From positions 1 to 52,671 of the forward strand of contig JAQXRN010000200.1 of the NCBI GenBank assembly GCA_029218545.1: 52,671 nucleotides of DNA, read 5' to 3'. The notes beneath the pieces are model-generated. The model was not told the origin of the DNA and did not search any database. It was given only the letters and a program-made list of their open reading frames with translations. The position numbers and the translations under genes are program-made. This DNA is from Bacillota bacterium (GTDB lineage Bacteria > Bacillota > Clostridia > Peptostreptococcales > Anaerovoracaceae). Positions 36,773 through 44,400 of this stretch are shown here, one piece after another; the stretch's first letter is position 1; each line of letters opens with the position of its first letter.

Positions 36773-38140
36773 ATGAGAGAAGATACAATCGCTGCAATTG
36801 CAACTGCTGCCGGCGAAGGCGGCATTGGAATAGTTAGAATAAGCGGAGAGGAGTCCTTGGAAATTTTAAATAAGGTCTTTGTTCCTGTATCTAATAATAT
36901 TAAAAATAGAATGCTTTCATATGGGCATATAAAAGATCCTTCGTCTGGAAAAGTAATAGACGAGGTAATGTCTGTCTACATGAGAGGCCCTCATTCCTAT
37001 ACGGCAGAAGATGTGGTTGAAATTCAATGCCATGGCAGCAGTGTATCGTTGATGAGAATTTTGGATTTAGTATTAAAAAATGGTGCAAGACTTGCAGAAC
37101 GAGGTGAATTTACTAAACGTGCCTTTTTAAATGGAAGATTGGATTTAACTCAGGCGGAGGCTGTAATTGATTTAATTAAGGCCAAAACTGAAAAAACTTT
37201 TGACGTAGCTTTAAATCAGCTGGAAGGATTGTATTCAGAAAAAATCAGAGATATTAGAGCAGATTTAGTTGATGTTTTAGTTAATCTGACAGTTAATATA
37301 GATTATCCTGATGAAGATATTGAGGAGTTGACTTACAGCAAGCTGGAAGAATCTCTTAATGATATAAATAATAAAATTGTTAAGCTGCTCAGCACTTCGG
37401 ATACTGGAAGAATAATAAGAGAAGGCTTAAAGGTTTCCATTGTTGGAAAGCCAAATGTTGGTAAATCTTCTCTGATGAATGCCCTCATGGGTGAAAACAG
37501 AGCCATTGTAACCGACATCCCCGGAACAACAAGAGATACTATCGAAGAGAGTATTACAATAAAAAATATTCCAATTGTTTTAACGGATACTGCAGGCATT
37601 CACGAAACTGATGATGTTATTGAACAGATTGGAATTGAGAAGAGCAAGGAATCATTTAATAAAGCGGATTTAATAATTTTCGTATTAGATAGCAGCCGTG
37701 CTCTTGAAGAGGAAGATAAAAAAATAATTGATCATATAGGCATAAGAAAAACTATCGTTCTTCTAAATAAGCAGGATAAGGGAGCTGTTTTATCTGTTGA
37801 AGAAATAAAAACTCTTATTCCGGAAGCCGTTGTCCTTGAGAGCACTCTTGTTGAGGGTGCTGGAATTGACGCTTTAGCACAAGCTATAGAATCTATGGTA
37901 TATGGTGGAGAGGTTTCTCAGGGAGATAATGTTATGGTAACTAATGTTAGACATAAAAATCTTCTTGATGAAGGCAACAGATGTATATCTGACGCTCTTT
38001 CCATGATTGAAACAAGACAGCCACTAGAATTTATTGAAATTGACGTAAACAGATGTTATGAAGCTTTAGGCGAAATTATTGGTGAGACTGCATCAGATAT
38101 AATAGATAAAGTTTTTGAAAGATTCTGCCTTGGAAAGTAG
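36773..38140 (+). CDS. mnmE: tRNA modification GTPase MnmE
   Basis: 455 residues from ATG 36773, which follows GAGGAAAG; a frame-open extension to 36722 would lie in the terminator. With MnmG it makes the cmnm5 modification of U34 in certain tRNAs. N-terminal folate-binding domain (TIAAIATAAGEGGIGIVRISG), helical domain, G domain with GKPNVGKSSLMNAL (G1), GTTRDTIEE (G2), DTAGIHE (G3) and NKQD (G4), and the C-terminal FCLGK, the conserved catalytic-cysteine motif. Confidence 0.96.
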   Translation: MREDTIAAIATAAGEGGIGIVRISGEESLEILNKVFVPVSNNIKNRMLSYGHIKDPSSGKVIDEVMSVYMRGPHSYTAEDVVEIQCHGSSVSLMRILDLVLKNGARLAERGEFTKRAFLNGRLDLTQAEAVIDLIKAKTEKTFDVALNQLEGLYSEKIRDIRADLVDVLVNLTVNIDYPDEDIEELTYSKLEESLNDINNKIVKLLSTSDTGRIIREGLKVSIVGKPNVGKSSLMNALMGENRAIVTDIPGTTRDTIEESITIKNIPIVLTDTAGIHETDDVIEQIGIEKSKESFNKADLIIFVLDSSRALEEEDKKIIDHIGIRKTIVLLNKQDKGAVLSVEEIKTLIPEAVVLESTLVEGAGIDALAQAIESMVYGGEVSQGDNVMVTNVRHKNLLDEGNRCISDALSMIETRQPLEFIEIDVNRCYEALGEIIGETASDIIDKVFERFCLGK

Positions 38141-38166
38141 TTAAAGAAAGAAAATGAGGTTGACCA

Positions 38167-40047
38167 GTGGATTATATATTAATGGGAGATTATGATATTA
38201 TTGTCGTAGGCGCGGGTCATGCCGGCTGTGAGGCTGCCCTTGCTTCTGCAAGAATGGGCAATAAAACTCTTATGTTTTCTATGAATTTAGAAGCAGTTGC
38301 GATGATGCCTTGTAATCCTTCAATTGGAGGAACAGGTAAGGGTCATCTTGTTAGAGAAATCGATGCTTTAGGTGGAGAAATGGCAATAAACATCGATAAA
38401 ACTTTTCTACAGAGCAAGATGTTAAATACAGCAAAGGGTCCCGCAGTACATTCTCTTAGAGCCCAGGCCGATAAAAACAAATATCATATAGAAATGAAAA
38501 AGACGATTGAATCTACGCCTAATCTTGATATGAAACAAGGTGAGGTAACGGATTTGGTTATTGAGGATGGAGTAGTCAAAGGCGTTAGAACAAACACCTT
38601 CACCCAATATAATTCAAAGGCGGTTATTTTGGCTACGGGAACTTTCCTTGGTGGGAAAATATTTATTGGAAGCAGTGCTTATGAAAGTGGTCCAAATGGT
38701 CTTGCACCTTCCAATCTTTTGACTAAGAATCTTAAAGCTCATGGAATGAAGCTTCGCAGATTCAAAACAGGTACTCCTGCAAGATGTTTAGGAAGCAGTC
38801 TTGATTATTCAAAGATGGTTGAACAAAAGGGAGATGAAAAGACGGTTCCTTTTTCTTTTATGAATGATTCCATCGGAGAAAATCAGATTTCATGCTGGCT
38901 TACTTATACCAATGAGGAAACACATAAGGTTATAAGGGATAATTTTCACAGATCCGCTTTGTTTGGTGGACAGATTGAGGGAATTGGTCCAAGGTATTGT
39001 CCTTCTATTGAAGATAAAGTTAACAGATTTGCCGATAAGGAAAGACATCAGACTTTTATTGAACCAGAGGGCCTTGATACAGATGAAATGTACATCCAGG
39101 GAATGTCTTCAAGCTTGCCTGAAGATGTTCAGGAAGCTTTTTATAAAACAATCCCGGGTCTTGAGAATTTAAGAATCACAAGACCTGCCTACGCTATTGA
39201 ATATGACTGCATAGATCCTCAGGATTTAAAACTGAATCTTGAGACAAGGTTTATTGAAAATCTTTTCTGTGCAGGACAATTTAATGGAAGTTCAGGATAT
39301 GAGGAGGCAGCTGCACAGGGTCTTATGGCCGGTATTAACGCTTCTCTCAAAATTTCCGGAAAAAATCCGTTGATTCTCGGAAGAGACGAGGCTTATATTG
39401 GCGTTCTAATCGACGATTTAGTGACTAAAGGTACTAATGAACCTTATAGAATAATGACGTCCAGAGCGGAATATAGGCTGGTTTTAAGACAAGACAACGC
39501 AGATTTGCGTTTGACAGACAAAGGATATGCTATTGGACTTGCATCTGAAGAAAGATATCAGCGTTATCTGACAAAAAAGAATAATGTTGCAATGGAGGCT
39601 GAACGCTTAAGGAACAAAACCTTAACTCCTGCAGAGGTAAATGGATTTCTTGAAAAACATGGGACAACGATTGTTTCCTCAAGAATTTCCATGGAAGAAA
39701 TGCTTAAGAGACCTCAGATTCAGTACGCAGATTTATCTGAAATTGACGATGAAACGAGACCTGAACTTTCATACCACGAAATTACTCAGCTGGAAGTTCA
39801 GATAAAATATGAAGGATATATTAAGAAACAGATTGCTCAAATTGAAAGGTTTAAACGCCTTGAAGATAAAAAGCTTAGCCAGGACATAGATTATAGTGCA
39901 ATCGAAGGGTTAAGAATAGAGGCTTACCAGAAACTAAACCAGATTAAACCAGTATCTGTTGGACAGGCATCACGTATTTCAGGAGTTTCCCCTGCGGATA
40001 TAAATGTGCTCTTAGTTTATTTGGAAAAGAAGAGAAGAGGAAGATAG
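38167..40047 (+). CDS. mnmG: tRNA uridine-5-carboxymethylaminomethyl modification enzyme MnmG
   Basis: 626 residues. FAD protein partner of Mnm[21 protein letters not shown] is the FAD dinucleotide-binding loop; [23 protein letters not shown] and GTPARC are family signatures. The start is GTG 38167, spaced correctly from GAGGT at 38156-38160; an in-frame ATG at 38182 has no ribosome site. The stop overlaps the rsmG start. Confidence 0.96.
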   Translation: MDYILMGDYDIIVVGAGHAGCEAALASARMGNKTLMFSMNLEAVAMMPCNPSIGGTGKGHLVREIDALGGEMAINIDKTFLQSKMLNTAKGPAVHSLRAQADKNKYHIEMKKTIESTPNLDMKQGEVTDLVIEDGVVKGVRTNTFTQYNSKAVILATGTFLGGKIFIGSSAYESGPNGLAPSNLLTKNLKAHGMKLRRFKTGTPARCLGSSLDYSKMVEQKGDEKTVPFSFMNDSIGENQISCWLTYTNEETHKVIRDNFHRSALFGGQIEGIGPRYCPSIEDKVNRFADKERHQTFIEPEGLDTDEMYIQGMSSSLPEDVQEAFYKTIPGLENLRITRPAYAIEYDCIDPQDLKLNLETRFIENLFCAGQFNGSSGYEEAAAQGLMAGINASLKISGKNPLILGRDEAYIGVLIDDLVTKGTNEPYRIMTSRAEYRLVLRQDNADLRLTDKGYAIGLASEERYQRYLTKKNNVAMEAERLRNKTLTPAEVNGFLEKHGTTIVSSRISMEEMLKRPQIQYADLSEIDDETRPELSYHEITQLEVQIKYEGYIKKQIAQIERFKRLEDKKLSQDIDYSAIEGLRIEAYQKLNQIKPVSVGQASRISGVSPADINVLLVYLEKKRRGR

Positions 40048-40757
40048 TGAAAAATCTAATTAAATACTTAGAAGAGAATAACATTCCTTTCGATGATGAT
40101 GTTGTTAGAAAATTTGAAGAATATCGAAGCGGAATTCTTAAATGGAATGAGTTTGTTAACCTTACTGCAATAGTTAATCCCGAAGAATTTACAATGAAGC
40201 ATTTTGTTGATTCCGTTACATGCTACAATCTTGCTGAATATCAAGATGCTTCAAATGTCCTTGACCTAGGCACCGGTGCGGGATTTCCAGGGGTTCCCTT
40301 AGCAATTCTTTCACCTGAAAAAGAGTTTACTCTTGTGGATTCATTGAATAAGAGGTTAAAAATTATCAATGAGCTCTGCGAGAACATTGGCATAACAAAT
40401 GTAAGAACTGTACATGGGCGTGCAGAAGATTTGGCAAAAAATAAGGAGCATAGAGAAAAGTACAGTCTTTGTATTTCTCGCGCGGTGGCAAATCTCTCAA
40501 CTTTAAGTGAATATTGTCTTCCTTTTGTTGGAAAAGGTGGATACATGATGGCGTATAAAGGTGGAGATGGCTTGAAGGAAGCCGAAGACGCAAGAAATGC
40601 CATAAAAATTTTGGGCGGCGGACTGCATAGGATAGTCGATACTCCAATTGATGAAAAGGCAGAAGCTCATAAAATATTAATAATTAAAAAAATTGCAGAC
40701 ACTCCGTCGAAATATCCCAGAAAAGCTGGAAGCCCGTCGAAAGAACCCTTAAAGTAA
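40047..40757 (+). CDS. rsmG: 16S rRNA (guanine-527-N7)-methyltransferase
   Basis: 236 residues. SAM-dependent methyltransferase of the 16S rRNA 530 loop. VLDLGTGAGFPGVPLAI is the SAM-binding motif I, KWNEFVNLTAIVNPEEF the N-terminal signature, and AVANLSTLSEYCLP a conserved later block. GTG start overlapping the mnmG stop. The stop codon lies in the loop of the following terminator. Confidence 0.95.
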   Translation: MKNLIKYLEENNIPFDDDVVRKFEEYRSGILKWNEFVNLTAIVNPEEFTMKHFVDSVTCYNLAEYQDASNVLDLGTGAGFPGVPLAILSPEKEFTLVDSLNKRLKIINELCENIGITNVRTVHGRAEDLAKNKEHREKYSLCISRAVANLSTLSEYCLPFVGKGGYMMAYKGGDGLKEAEDARNAIKILGGGLHRIVDTPIDEKAEAHKILIIKKIADTPSKYPRKAGSPSKEPLK

Positions 40758-40774
40758 AACTTTAGGGGTTTTTT
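40744..40774 (+). terminator. Terminator overlapping the rsmG stop
   Basis: AACCCTTAAAG (40744-40754) pairs with CTTTAGGGGTT (40760-40770), loop TAAAA contains the rsmG TAA; T run follows. Confidence 0.87.
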
Positions 40775-40839
40775 GTTGTATTTTTTATTGTGCTTGTCTT
40801 CTTGGGAAATGTTATGATTTCCCTGAGGAGGGGTAAAAT

Positions 40840-41676
40840 ATGGAACGTGTAAGAAAAGGGCTGTTTGGCTTAAAAAATGAAGAAAAAAATAATCTGAATG
40901 TTGTTTCGGTTCCCATGTCAATTATCGAAGCAAATCCGGAGCAACCGCGAAAAACTTTTTATGATGAAGCACTAATTGAATTGAGTGGTTCTATTAAAGT
41001 ATATGGTGTATTGCAGCCAATTCTTTTAAGAGCCAACGGAAAACATTATTCCATCATAGCAGGGGAAAGACGTTTCAGGGCTGCTCAAATGGCAGGGTTG
41101 ACAGAGATTCCTGCAATAATAAAAGATATGGAAGATCAGGAAGTTGCATTCATAGCTCTCGTAGAAAATGTTCAGAGAGAAGATCTGAATTTTCTTGAAG
41201 AGGCCAGAGGTTACAAAAAACTTATGGATGATTTTGGCCTTACCCAGGTTGAAATTGCAGAAAAGATGAATAAAAAACAATCTACCATTTCAAATAAAAT
41301 CCGAATTCTCTCGTTGCCGGAGGATATACAGGAAAAAATATGCGAGAACAATTTAACTGAACGGCATGCCAGAGCACTGCTGAGATTAAACGATGAGGAG
41401 GACAGGAGGAAGGTAATCTTAAGAGTTATTGTCAACAAGCTCAACGTAAAACAGACCGAGAAACTTGTTGAGGAGATTATTACGAAGAATACTGAAAAAG
41501 CAAGGAAAATCAACAAGATCAACTACATAAGCTATAAGATATATGTCAATACTTTGAGAAAAGCATTTGACCAGATAAAAGAAATGGAAAAAAATGCCAG
41601 ATTCGTTCAGGAAGATAAAGGGGACTTCCTGGAAGTAAAAATCATTCTGCCTAAAAAAGATAGATGTTTCACGTGA
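40840..41676 (+). CDS. noc: Noc-like ParB-family nucleoid occlusion protein
   Basis: 278 residues. ParB-family CTP-binding N-terminal fold (IEANPEQPRKTFYDEAL, GERRFRAAQMAG, ENVQREDLNFLEEARGY) and a central helix-turn-helix (LTQVEIAEKMNKKQSTISNKIR). Of the two ParB-like proteins here, this one directly follows rsmG and precedes parA, the position of noc in Bacillus. It has a basic N-terminus (MERVRKGLFGL), in line with the membrane-targeting amphipathic start of Noc; membrane binding is inferred. AGGAGGGG precedes the ATG. Its last codons and TGA lie inside a perfect parS site. Confidence 0.88.
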   Translation: MERVRKGLFGLKNEEKNNLNVVSVPMSIIEANPEQPRKTFYDEALIELSGSIKVYGVLQPILLRANGKHYSIIAGERRFRAAQMAGLTEIPAIIKDMEDQEVAFIALVENVQREDLNFLEEARGYKKLMDDFGLTQVEIAEKMNKKQSTISNKIRILSLPEDIQEKICENNLTERHARALLRLNDEEDRRKVILRVIVNKLNVKQTEKLVEEIITKNTEKARKINKINYISYKIYVNTLRKAFDQIKEMEKNARFVQEDKGDFLEVKIILPKKDRCFT

Positions 41677-41692
41677 AACATCTATCTTTTTT
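41653..41692. terminator. 40-bp perfect palindrome: noc terminator containing parS
   Basis: Left arm 41653-41672 is exactly reverse-complementary to right arm 41673-41692; six A residues open it and T residues close it. As RNA it would fold into a long hairpin with a T run on either strand. The middle 16 bases are a parS site and the noc TGA is 41674-41676. Confidence 0.85.
41665..41680. promoter_or_regulatory. parS centromere site, perfect
   Basis: TGTTTCACGTGAAACA, the canonical 16-bp palindrome bound by chromosomal ParB. It is 81 bases before parA. Confidence 0.95.
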
Positions 41693-41760
41693 TATAATAG
41701 GGTGGCAAAAAAGTAAAAAGTATTATATAATATCTGCATATCAAAACAGGAGGAAATATT

Positions 41761-42531
41761 TTGGGAAAAGCAATAGCAATATTTAATCAGAAGGGCGGAG
41801 TAGGAAAGACAACAACAAATATTAACCTTGCTGCCTGCCTTGCGTTAAAAGGGAAAAAGGTTCTTGTCCTAGATATAGACCCACAAGGCAATACAACTAG
41901 CGGACTGGGAATCTCAAAACGAGAACTTGAGGAAACAGTATACAGCATTTTGGTAGATAATGATTATGACCCTAGAAAAGCCATTATCCACACAGGGGTA
42001 GAAAACCTTGATCTAATTCCGGCCAGCGTCGATTTGGCAGGAGCAGAAGTAGAGCTTGTCCAGGTTGAGGGAAGAGAACGAGCGCTGAAAATCGGGCTTG
42101 ATAAAATCAAAGATGATTATGATTATATTTTTATAGACTGTCCTCCATCATTGGGGCTTCTGACTATTAATTCATTGGCCGCAGTGGACAGCGTTCTTAT
42201 TCCAATTCAATGTGAGTTCTATGCGCTTGAGGGCGTGAGCCAGCTTGTGAGCACAATTGAACTGGTAAAAAAGAGCCTAAACCCATCTCTTGAGGTTCAG
42301 GGAGTTATTCTAAGCATGTTCGATGGCAGAACTAATCTGTCAGCTCAGGTTGTACAGGAAGTAAAAAAATACTTTGGGGGAAAAGTGTATTCTACTGTCA
42401 TTCCGAGGAATGTAAGATTAGCAGAGGCACCAAGCTATGGCTTGCCTATTACAGAATATGATCCTAAATCAAAGGGAGCAGAAGCTTACATGGAGTTTGC
42501 GGAAGAGTTTCTTGATTTAGAGGAGGAATAA
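41761..42531 (+). CDS. parA: Chromosome partitioning ATPase ParA (Soj)
   Basis: 256 residues. NTP-dependent DNA-binding ATPase that, with ParB-parS, moves origins and in Bacillus also regulates DnaA. Deviant Walker A KGGVGKTTTNINLAACLA (about residues 11-28), Walker A' DIDPQGNTTSGLG and Walker B FIDCPPSLGLLT. Start is TTG 41761 after AGGAGGAAATA. TATAAT at about 41725 is a possible -10. It lies 2 bases before parB. Confidence 0.95.
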   Translation: MGKAIAIFNQKGGVGKTTTNINLAACLALKGKKVLVLDIDPQGNTTSGLGISKRELEETVYSILVDNDYDPRKAIIHTGVENLDLIPASVDLAGAEVELVQVEGRERALKIGLDKIKDDYDYIFIDCPPSLGLLTINSLAAVDSVLIPIQCEFYALEGVSQLVSTIELVKKSLNPSLEVQGVILSMFDGRTNLSAQVVQEVKKYFGGKVYSTVIPRNVRLAEAPSYGLPITEYDPKSKGAEAYMEFAEEFLDLEEE

Positions 42532-42532
42532 T

Positions 42533-43450
42533 ATGGCTACAGCAAAAAAAGGTGGACTGGGAAGAGGACTGGATGCTCTCTTTGCAGATGTTCCTGTAAA
42601 AGAACCAGCAAAAAAGGCAACAACAAAAGTCGAAGGAAACAACATCGAAGAAAACACCTCTTCAGAGAAGGATTCTGTGAAGTATATTAAAATCCATGAT
42701 ATAATGCCGAATTTAAATCAGCCAAGAAAAGTTTTTAATGAAGAAAAAATAGAAGAGTTGGCGGCATCTATTAAGGAACATGGAATTATACAGCCTATAG
42801 TGGTCAGAAAACATAAAAAGGGATATGAAATTGTAGCAGGTGAAAGAAGATGGCGTGCTGCAATGAAGGCAGAGCTTTCGCAGATCCCTTGCCTTGTAAG
42901 AGAGCTTGATGATGAGCAGAATATGCTTATTGCAATAATAGAAAATATGCAGCGTGAGGATTTGAATCCTGTTGAAGAAGCTGAAGGTTTGCGCCAGATG
43001 ACGGATACTTTCGGAATGACACAGGAACAGGTTTCAAAAAGTGTAGGAAAGAGTAGACCATACATTACAAACTCCATGCGTCTTTTAAAATTACCTGATT
43101 ATATTAAAGACAGTCTGTCTAAAGGAGAAATTACGGCGGGACATGGAAGAACTCTTGTAACAGTATCTGATGAGGATGAAAGAAAAAAGCTCTGGAACAA
43201 AATTGTTACGGAAGGTCTTTCGGTAAGAGAAGCAGAAAAACTTGTGTCAAAGGAAGCAAAGAAACCAAAGAGAAAGTCTGCGGCCAGAAAAAAAGATCCT
43301 AATGTTGCAAGAGTAGAGGAAGAGTTAAAAGGAATACTTGGAACCAAAGTAAACATTAACAGAACCGGAAACAAGGGTAAAATTGAAATAGAATTTTATT
43401 CCGGTGACGAGCTCGAAAGATTGCTGGAAATATTGAAAACCCTAGGTTAG
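42533..43450 (+). CDS. parB: Chromosome partitioning protein ParB (Spo0J)
   Basis: 305 residues. KKGGLGRGLDALFAD at the N-terminus is the ParA-contacting motif. PNLNQPRKVFNEEKIEEL, GERRWRAAMKAEL and ENMQREDLNPVEEAEGL are the CTP-binding motifs, and GMTQEQVSKSVGKSRPYITNSMRLLKLP the parS-binding helix-turn-helix. A lysine-rich linker (KKPKRKSAARKK) leads to the C-terminal dimer domain. AGGAGG precedes the start. Confidence 0.96.
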   Translation: MATAKKGGLGRGLDALFADVPVKEPAKKATTKVEGNNIEENTSSEKDSVKYIKIHDIMPNLNQPRKVFNEEKIEELAASIKEHGIIQPIVVRKHKKGYEIVAGERRWRAAMKAELSQIPCLVRELDDEQNMLIAIIENMQREDLNPVEEAEGLRQMTDTFGMTQEQVSKSVGKSRPYITNSMRLLKLPDYIKDSLSKGEITAGHGRTLVTVSDEDERKKLWNKIVTEGLSVREAEKLVSKEAKKPKRKSAARKKDPNVARVEEELKGILGTKVNINRTGNKGKIEIEFYSGDELERLLEILKTLG

Positions 43451-43457
43451 AGGAGCA

Positions 43458-43473
43458 TGTTTCACATGAAACA
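43458..43473. promoter_or_regulatory. Variant parS site after parB
   Basis: TGTTTCACATGAAACA differs from the perfect site at one central base. It overlaps the start of the following gene: one in-frame ATG is at 43457 and another at 43466 within the site. Confidence 0.75.
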
Positions 43474-43738
43474 ATATGTTATAACTGCATTAATTGTATG
43501 GAATATAATAACGTTTCTATTAATGGGGATAGATAAGTATAAGGCAAAAAAAGCTTTGAAAAGAATACGTGAGAAAACTCTGATTTTGTGTAGCTTTGCT
43601 TTAGGAGCTCCGGGATCGTCTATGGGAATGCTCGTATTTCATCATAAAACAAGAAAAGTGAAGTTTAAAATACTTATACCTCTATCTCTTGTGCTAAACG
43701 TATTGTTAGTCTGGTACGCAATTAAATATATCTTATAG
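43466..43738 (+). CDS. DUF1294 small membrane protein
   Basis: 90 residues from ATG 43466 (93 from ATG 43457). The later ATG is favoured because AGAGGAG ends at 43455, one base from the first ATG but ten from the second. Two or three hydrophobic segments (about residues 3-20, 35-55 and 70-90) with the conserved MGIDKYKAKKALKRIREKTL and FHHKTRKVKF of DUF1294. Function unknown in the family. The gene follows parB directly and its start is covered by a parS-like site. Confidence 0.82.
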   Translation: MKQYVITALIVWNIITFLLMGIDKYKAKKALKRIREKTLILCSFALGAPGSSMGMLVFHHKTRKVKFKILIPLSLVLNVLLVWYAIKYIL

Positions 43739-43742
43739 GAGG

Positions 43743-43762
43743 AAGTCCCTGCGAAGGGACTT
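43743..43762 (+). other. Hairpin between ribosome site and start of the SprT-like gene
   Basis: AAGTCCCT (43743-43750), loop GCGA, AGGGACTT (43755-43762), perfect 8-bp stem. It immediately follows AGGAGG (43737-43742) and ends 5 bases before the ATG at 43768. It may be a weak terminator of the DUF1294 gene or a fold that brings the ribosome site to the start. Confidence 0.7.
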
Positions 43763-43767
43763 TTGTT

Positions 43768-44289
43768 ATGGACGAAAAAGAATTGAACAAGCTGTTAAAC
43801 GAACTATCACAAAAGCTTAAAGATATTGGAATTCCAATATCTACGAGCATATATGGAATAAAAATTAATAAGCGAGCAAAAGCAAGGGTGGGAGCATGTA
43901 AGATTAATAAAGAAAGAGGAAAAATCGAATTTCTTATTGAAATTTCTTCAATGGTGCTGCACTGCAAAAAGGAAGAAATAGAAACAATCATAATACATGA
44001 ATTGCTTCATACCTGCAAGGGCTGTTTTAATCATGGTAAAAAATGGAAAGAATACTGTTCGACCGTAAAGGACCAGCTGGGTTACGAGATAACAAGTACA
44101 ATAAATTACGAAAAGTTGGGACTGGAGAAAGGGAGAACCAAAAAAGGCACAGTGTATGTAGTATCATGCAGTGGATGTGGACAGGAATATACAAGAAAAA
44201 GGATTTGTCCTCTAGTAAGGAATCCTGAAAACTATAAATGTGGAAAATGTGGCAAAAGGTTGTTTTTTAAAGGAAAAATAAACATCTAA
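43768..44289 (+). CDS. SprT-like zinc metalloprotein
   Basis: 173 residues. HELLH (about residues 77-81) is the HExxH zinc motif, followed by KGCFNHGKKWKEYC, which provides the third His in SprT-like proteins. The C-terminal ~45 residues form a zinc ribbon: CSGCGQEYTRKR, then CGKCGKRL. Eukaryotic Spartan relatives cleave DNA-protein crosslinks; bacterial SprT function is not settled. No start codon is available between the AGGAGG at 43737 and ATG 43768, so initiation must span the hairpin. Confidence 0.83.
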   Translation: MDEKELNKLLNELSQKLKDIGIPISTSIYGIKINKRAKARVGACKINKERGKIEFLIEISSMVLHCKKEEIETIIIHELLHTCKGCFNHGKKWKEYCSTVKDQLGYEITSTINYEKLGLEKGRTKKGTVYVVSCSGCGQEYTRKRICPLVRNPENYKCGKCGKRLFFKGKINI

Positions 44290-44312
44290 TTGATGAATTC
44301 CTACAAGAAATG

Positions 44313-44321
44313 TGTTATAAT
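44313..44321 (+). promoter_or_regulatory. Extended -10 promoter upstream of the GdpP-like gene
   Basis: TGTTATAAT, an extended -10 element (TG at 44313-44314, TATAAT at 44316-44321). TTGATG at 44290 is a poorly spaced -35. It lies 80 bases upstream of the first ATG. Confidence 0.55.
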
Positions 44322-44331
44322 ATCATATGCT

Positions 44332-44360
44332 CGATAACTATGCCCTCTGACATAGTATCG
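44332..44360 (+). other. Hairpin in the leader of the GdpP-like gene
   Basis: CGATAACTATG (44332-44342) pairs with CATAGTATCG (44351-44360) with one bulged A and an 8-base loop. No T run follows, so it is not a terminator. It is too small for a c-di-AMP riboswitch; role unknown. Confidence 0.5.
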
Positions 44361-44400
44361 TCACATAAACTACACTTAGAATAACAAAAACAATGATAAA

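Noticed and set aside
41653-41692. Transposon or phage end for the long palindrome
   Set aside because: No transposase, target duplication or partner repeat is present, and the core is an exact parS beside parAB.
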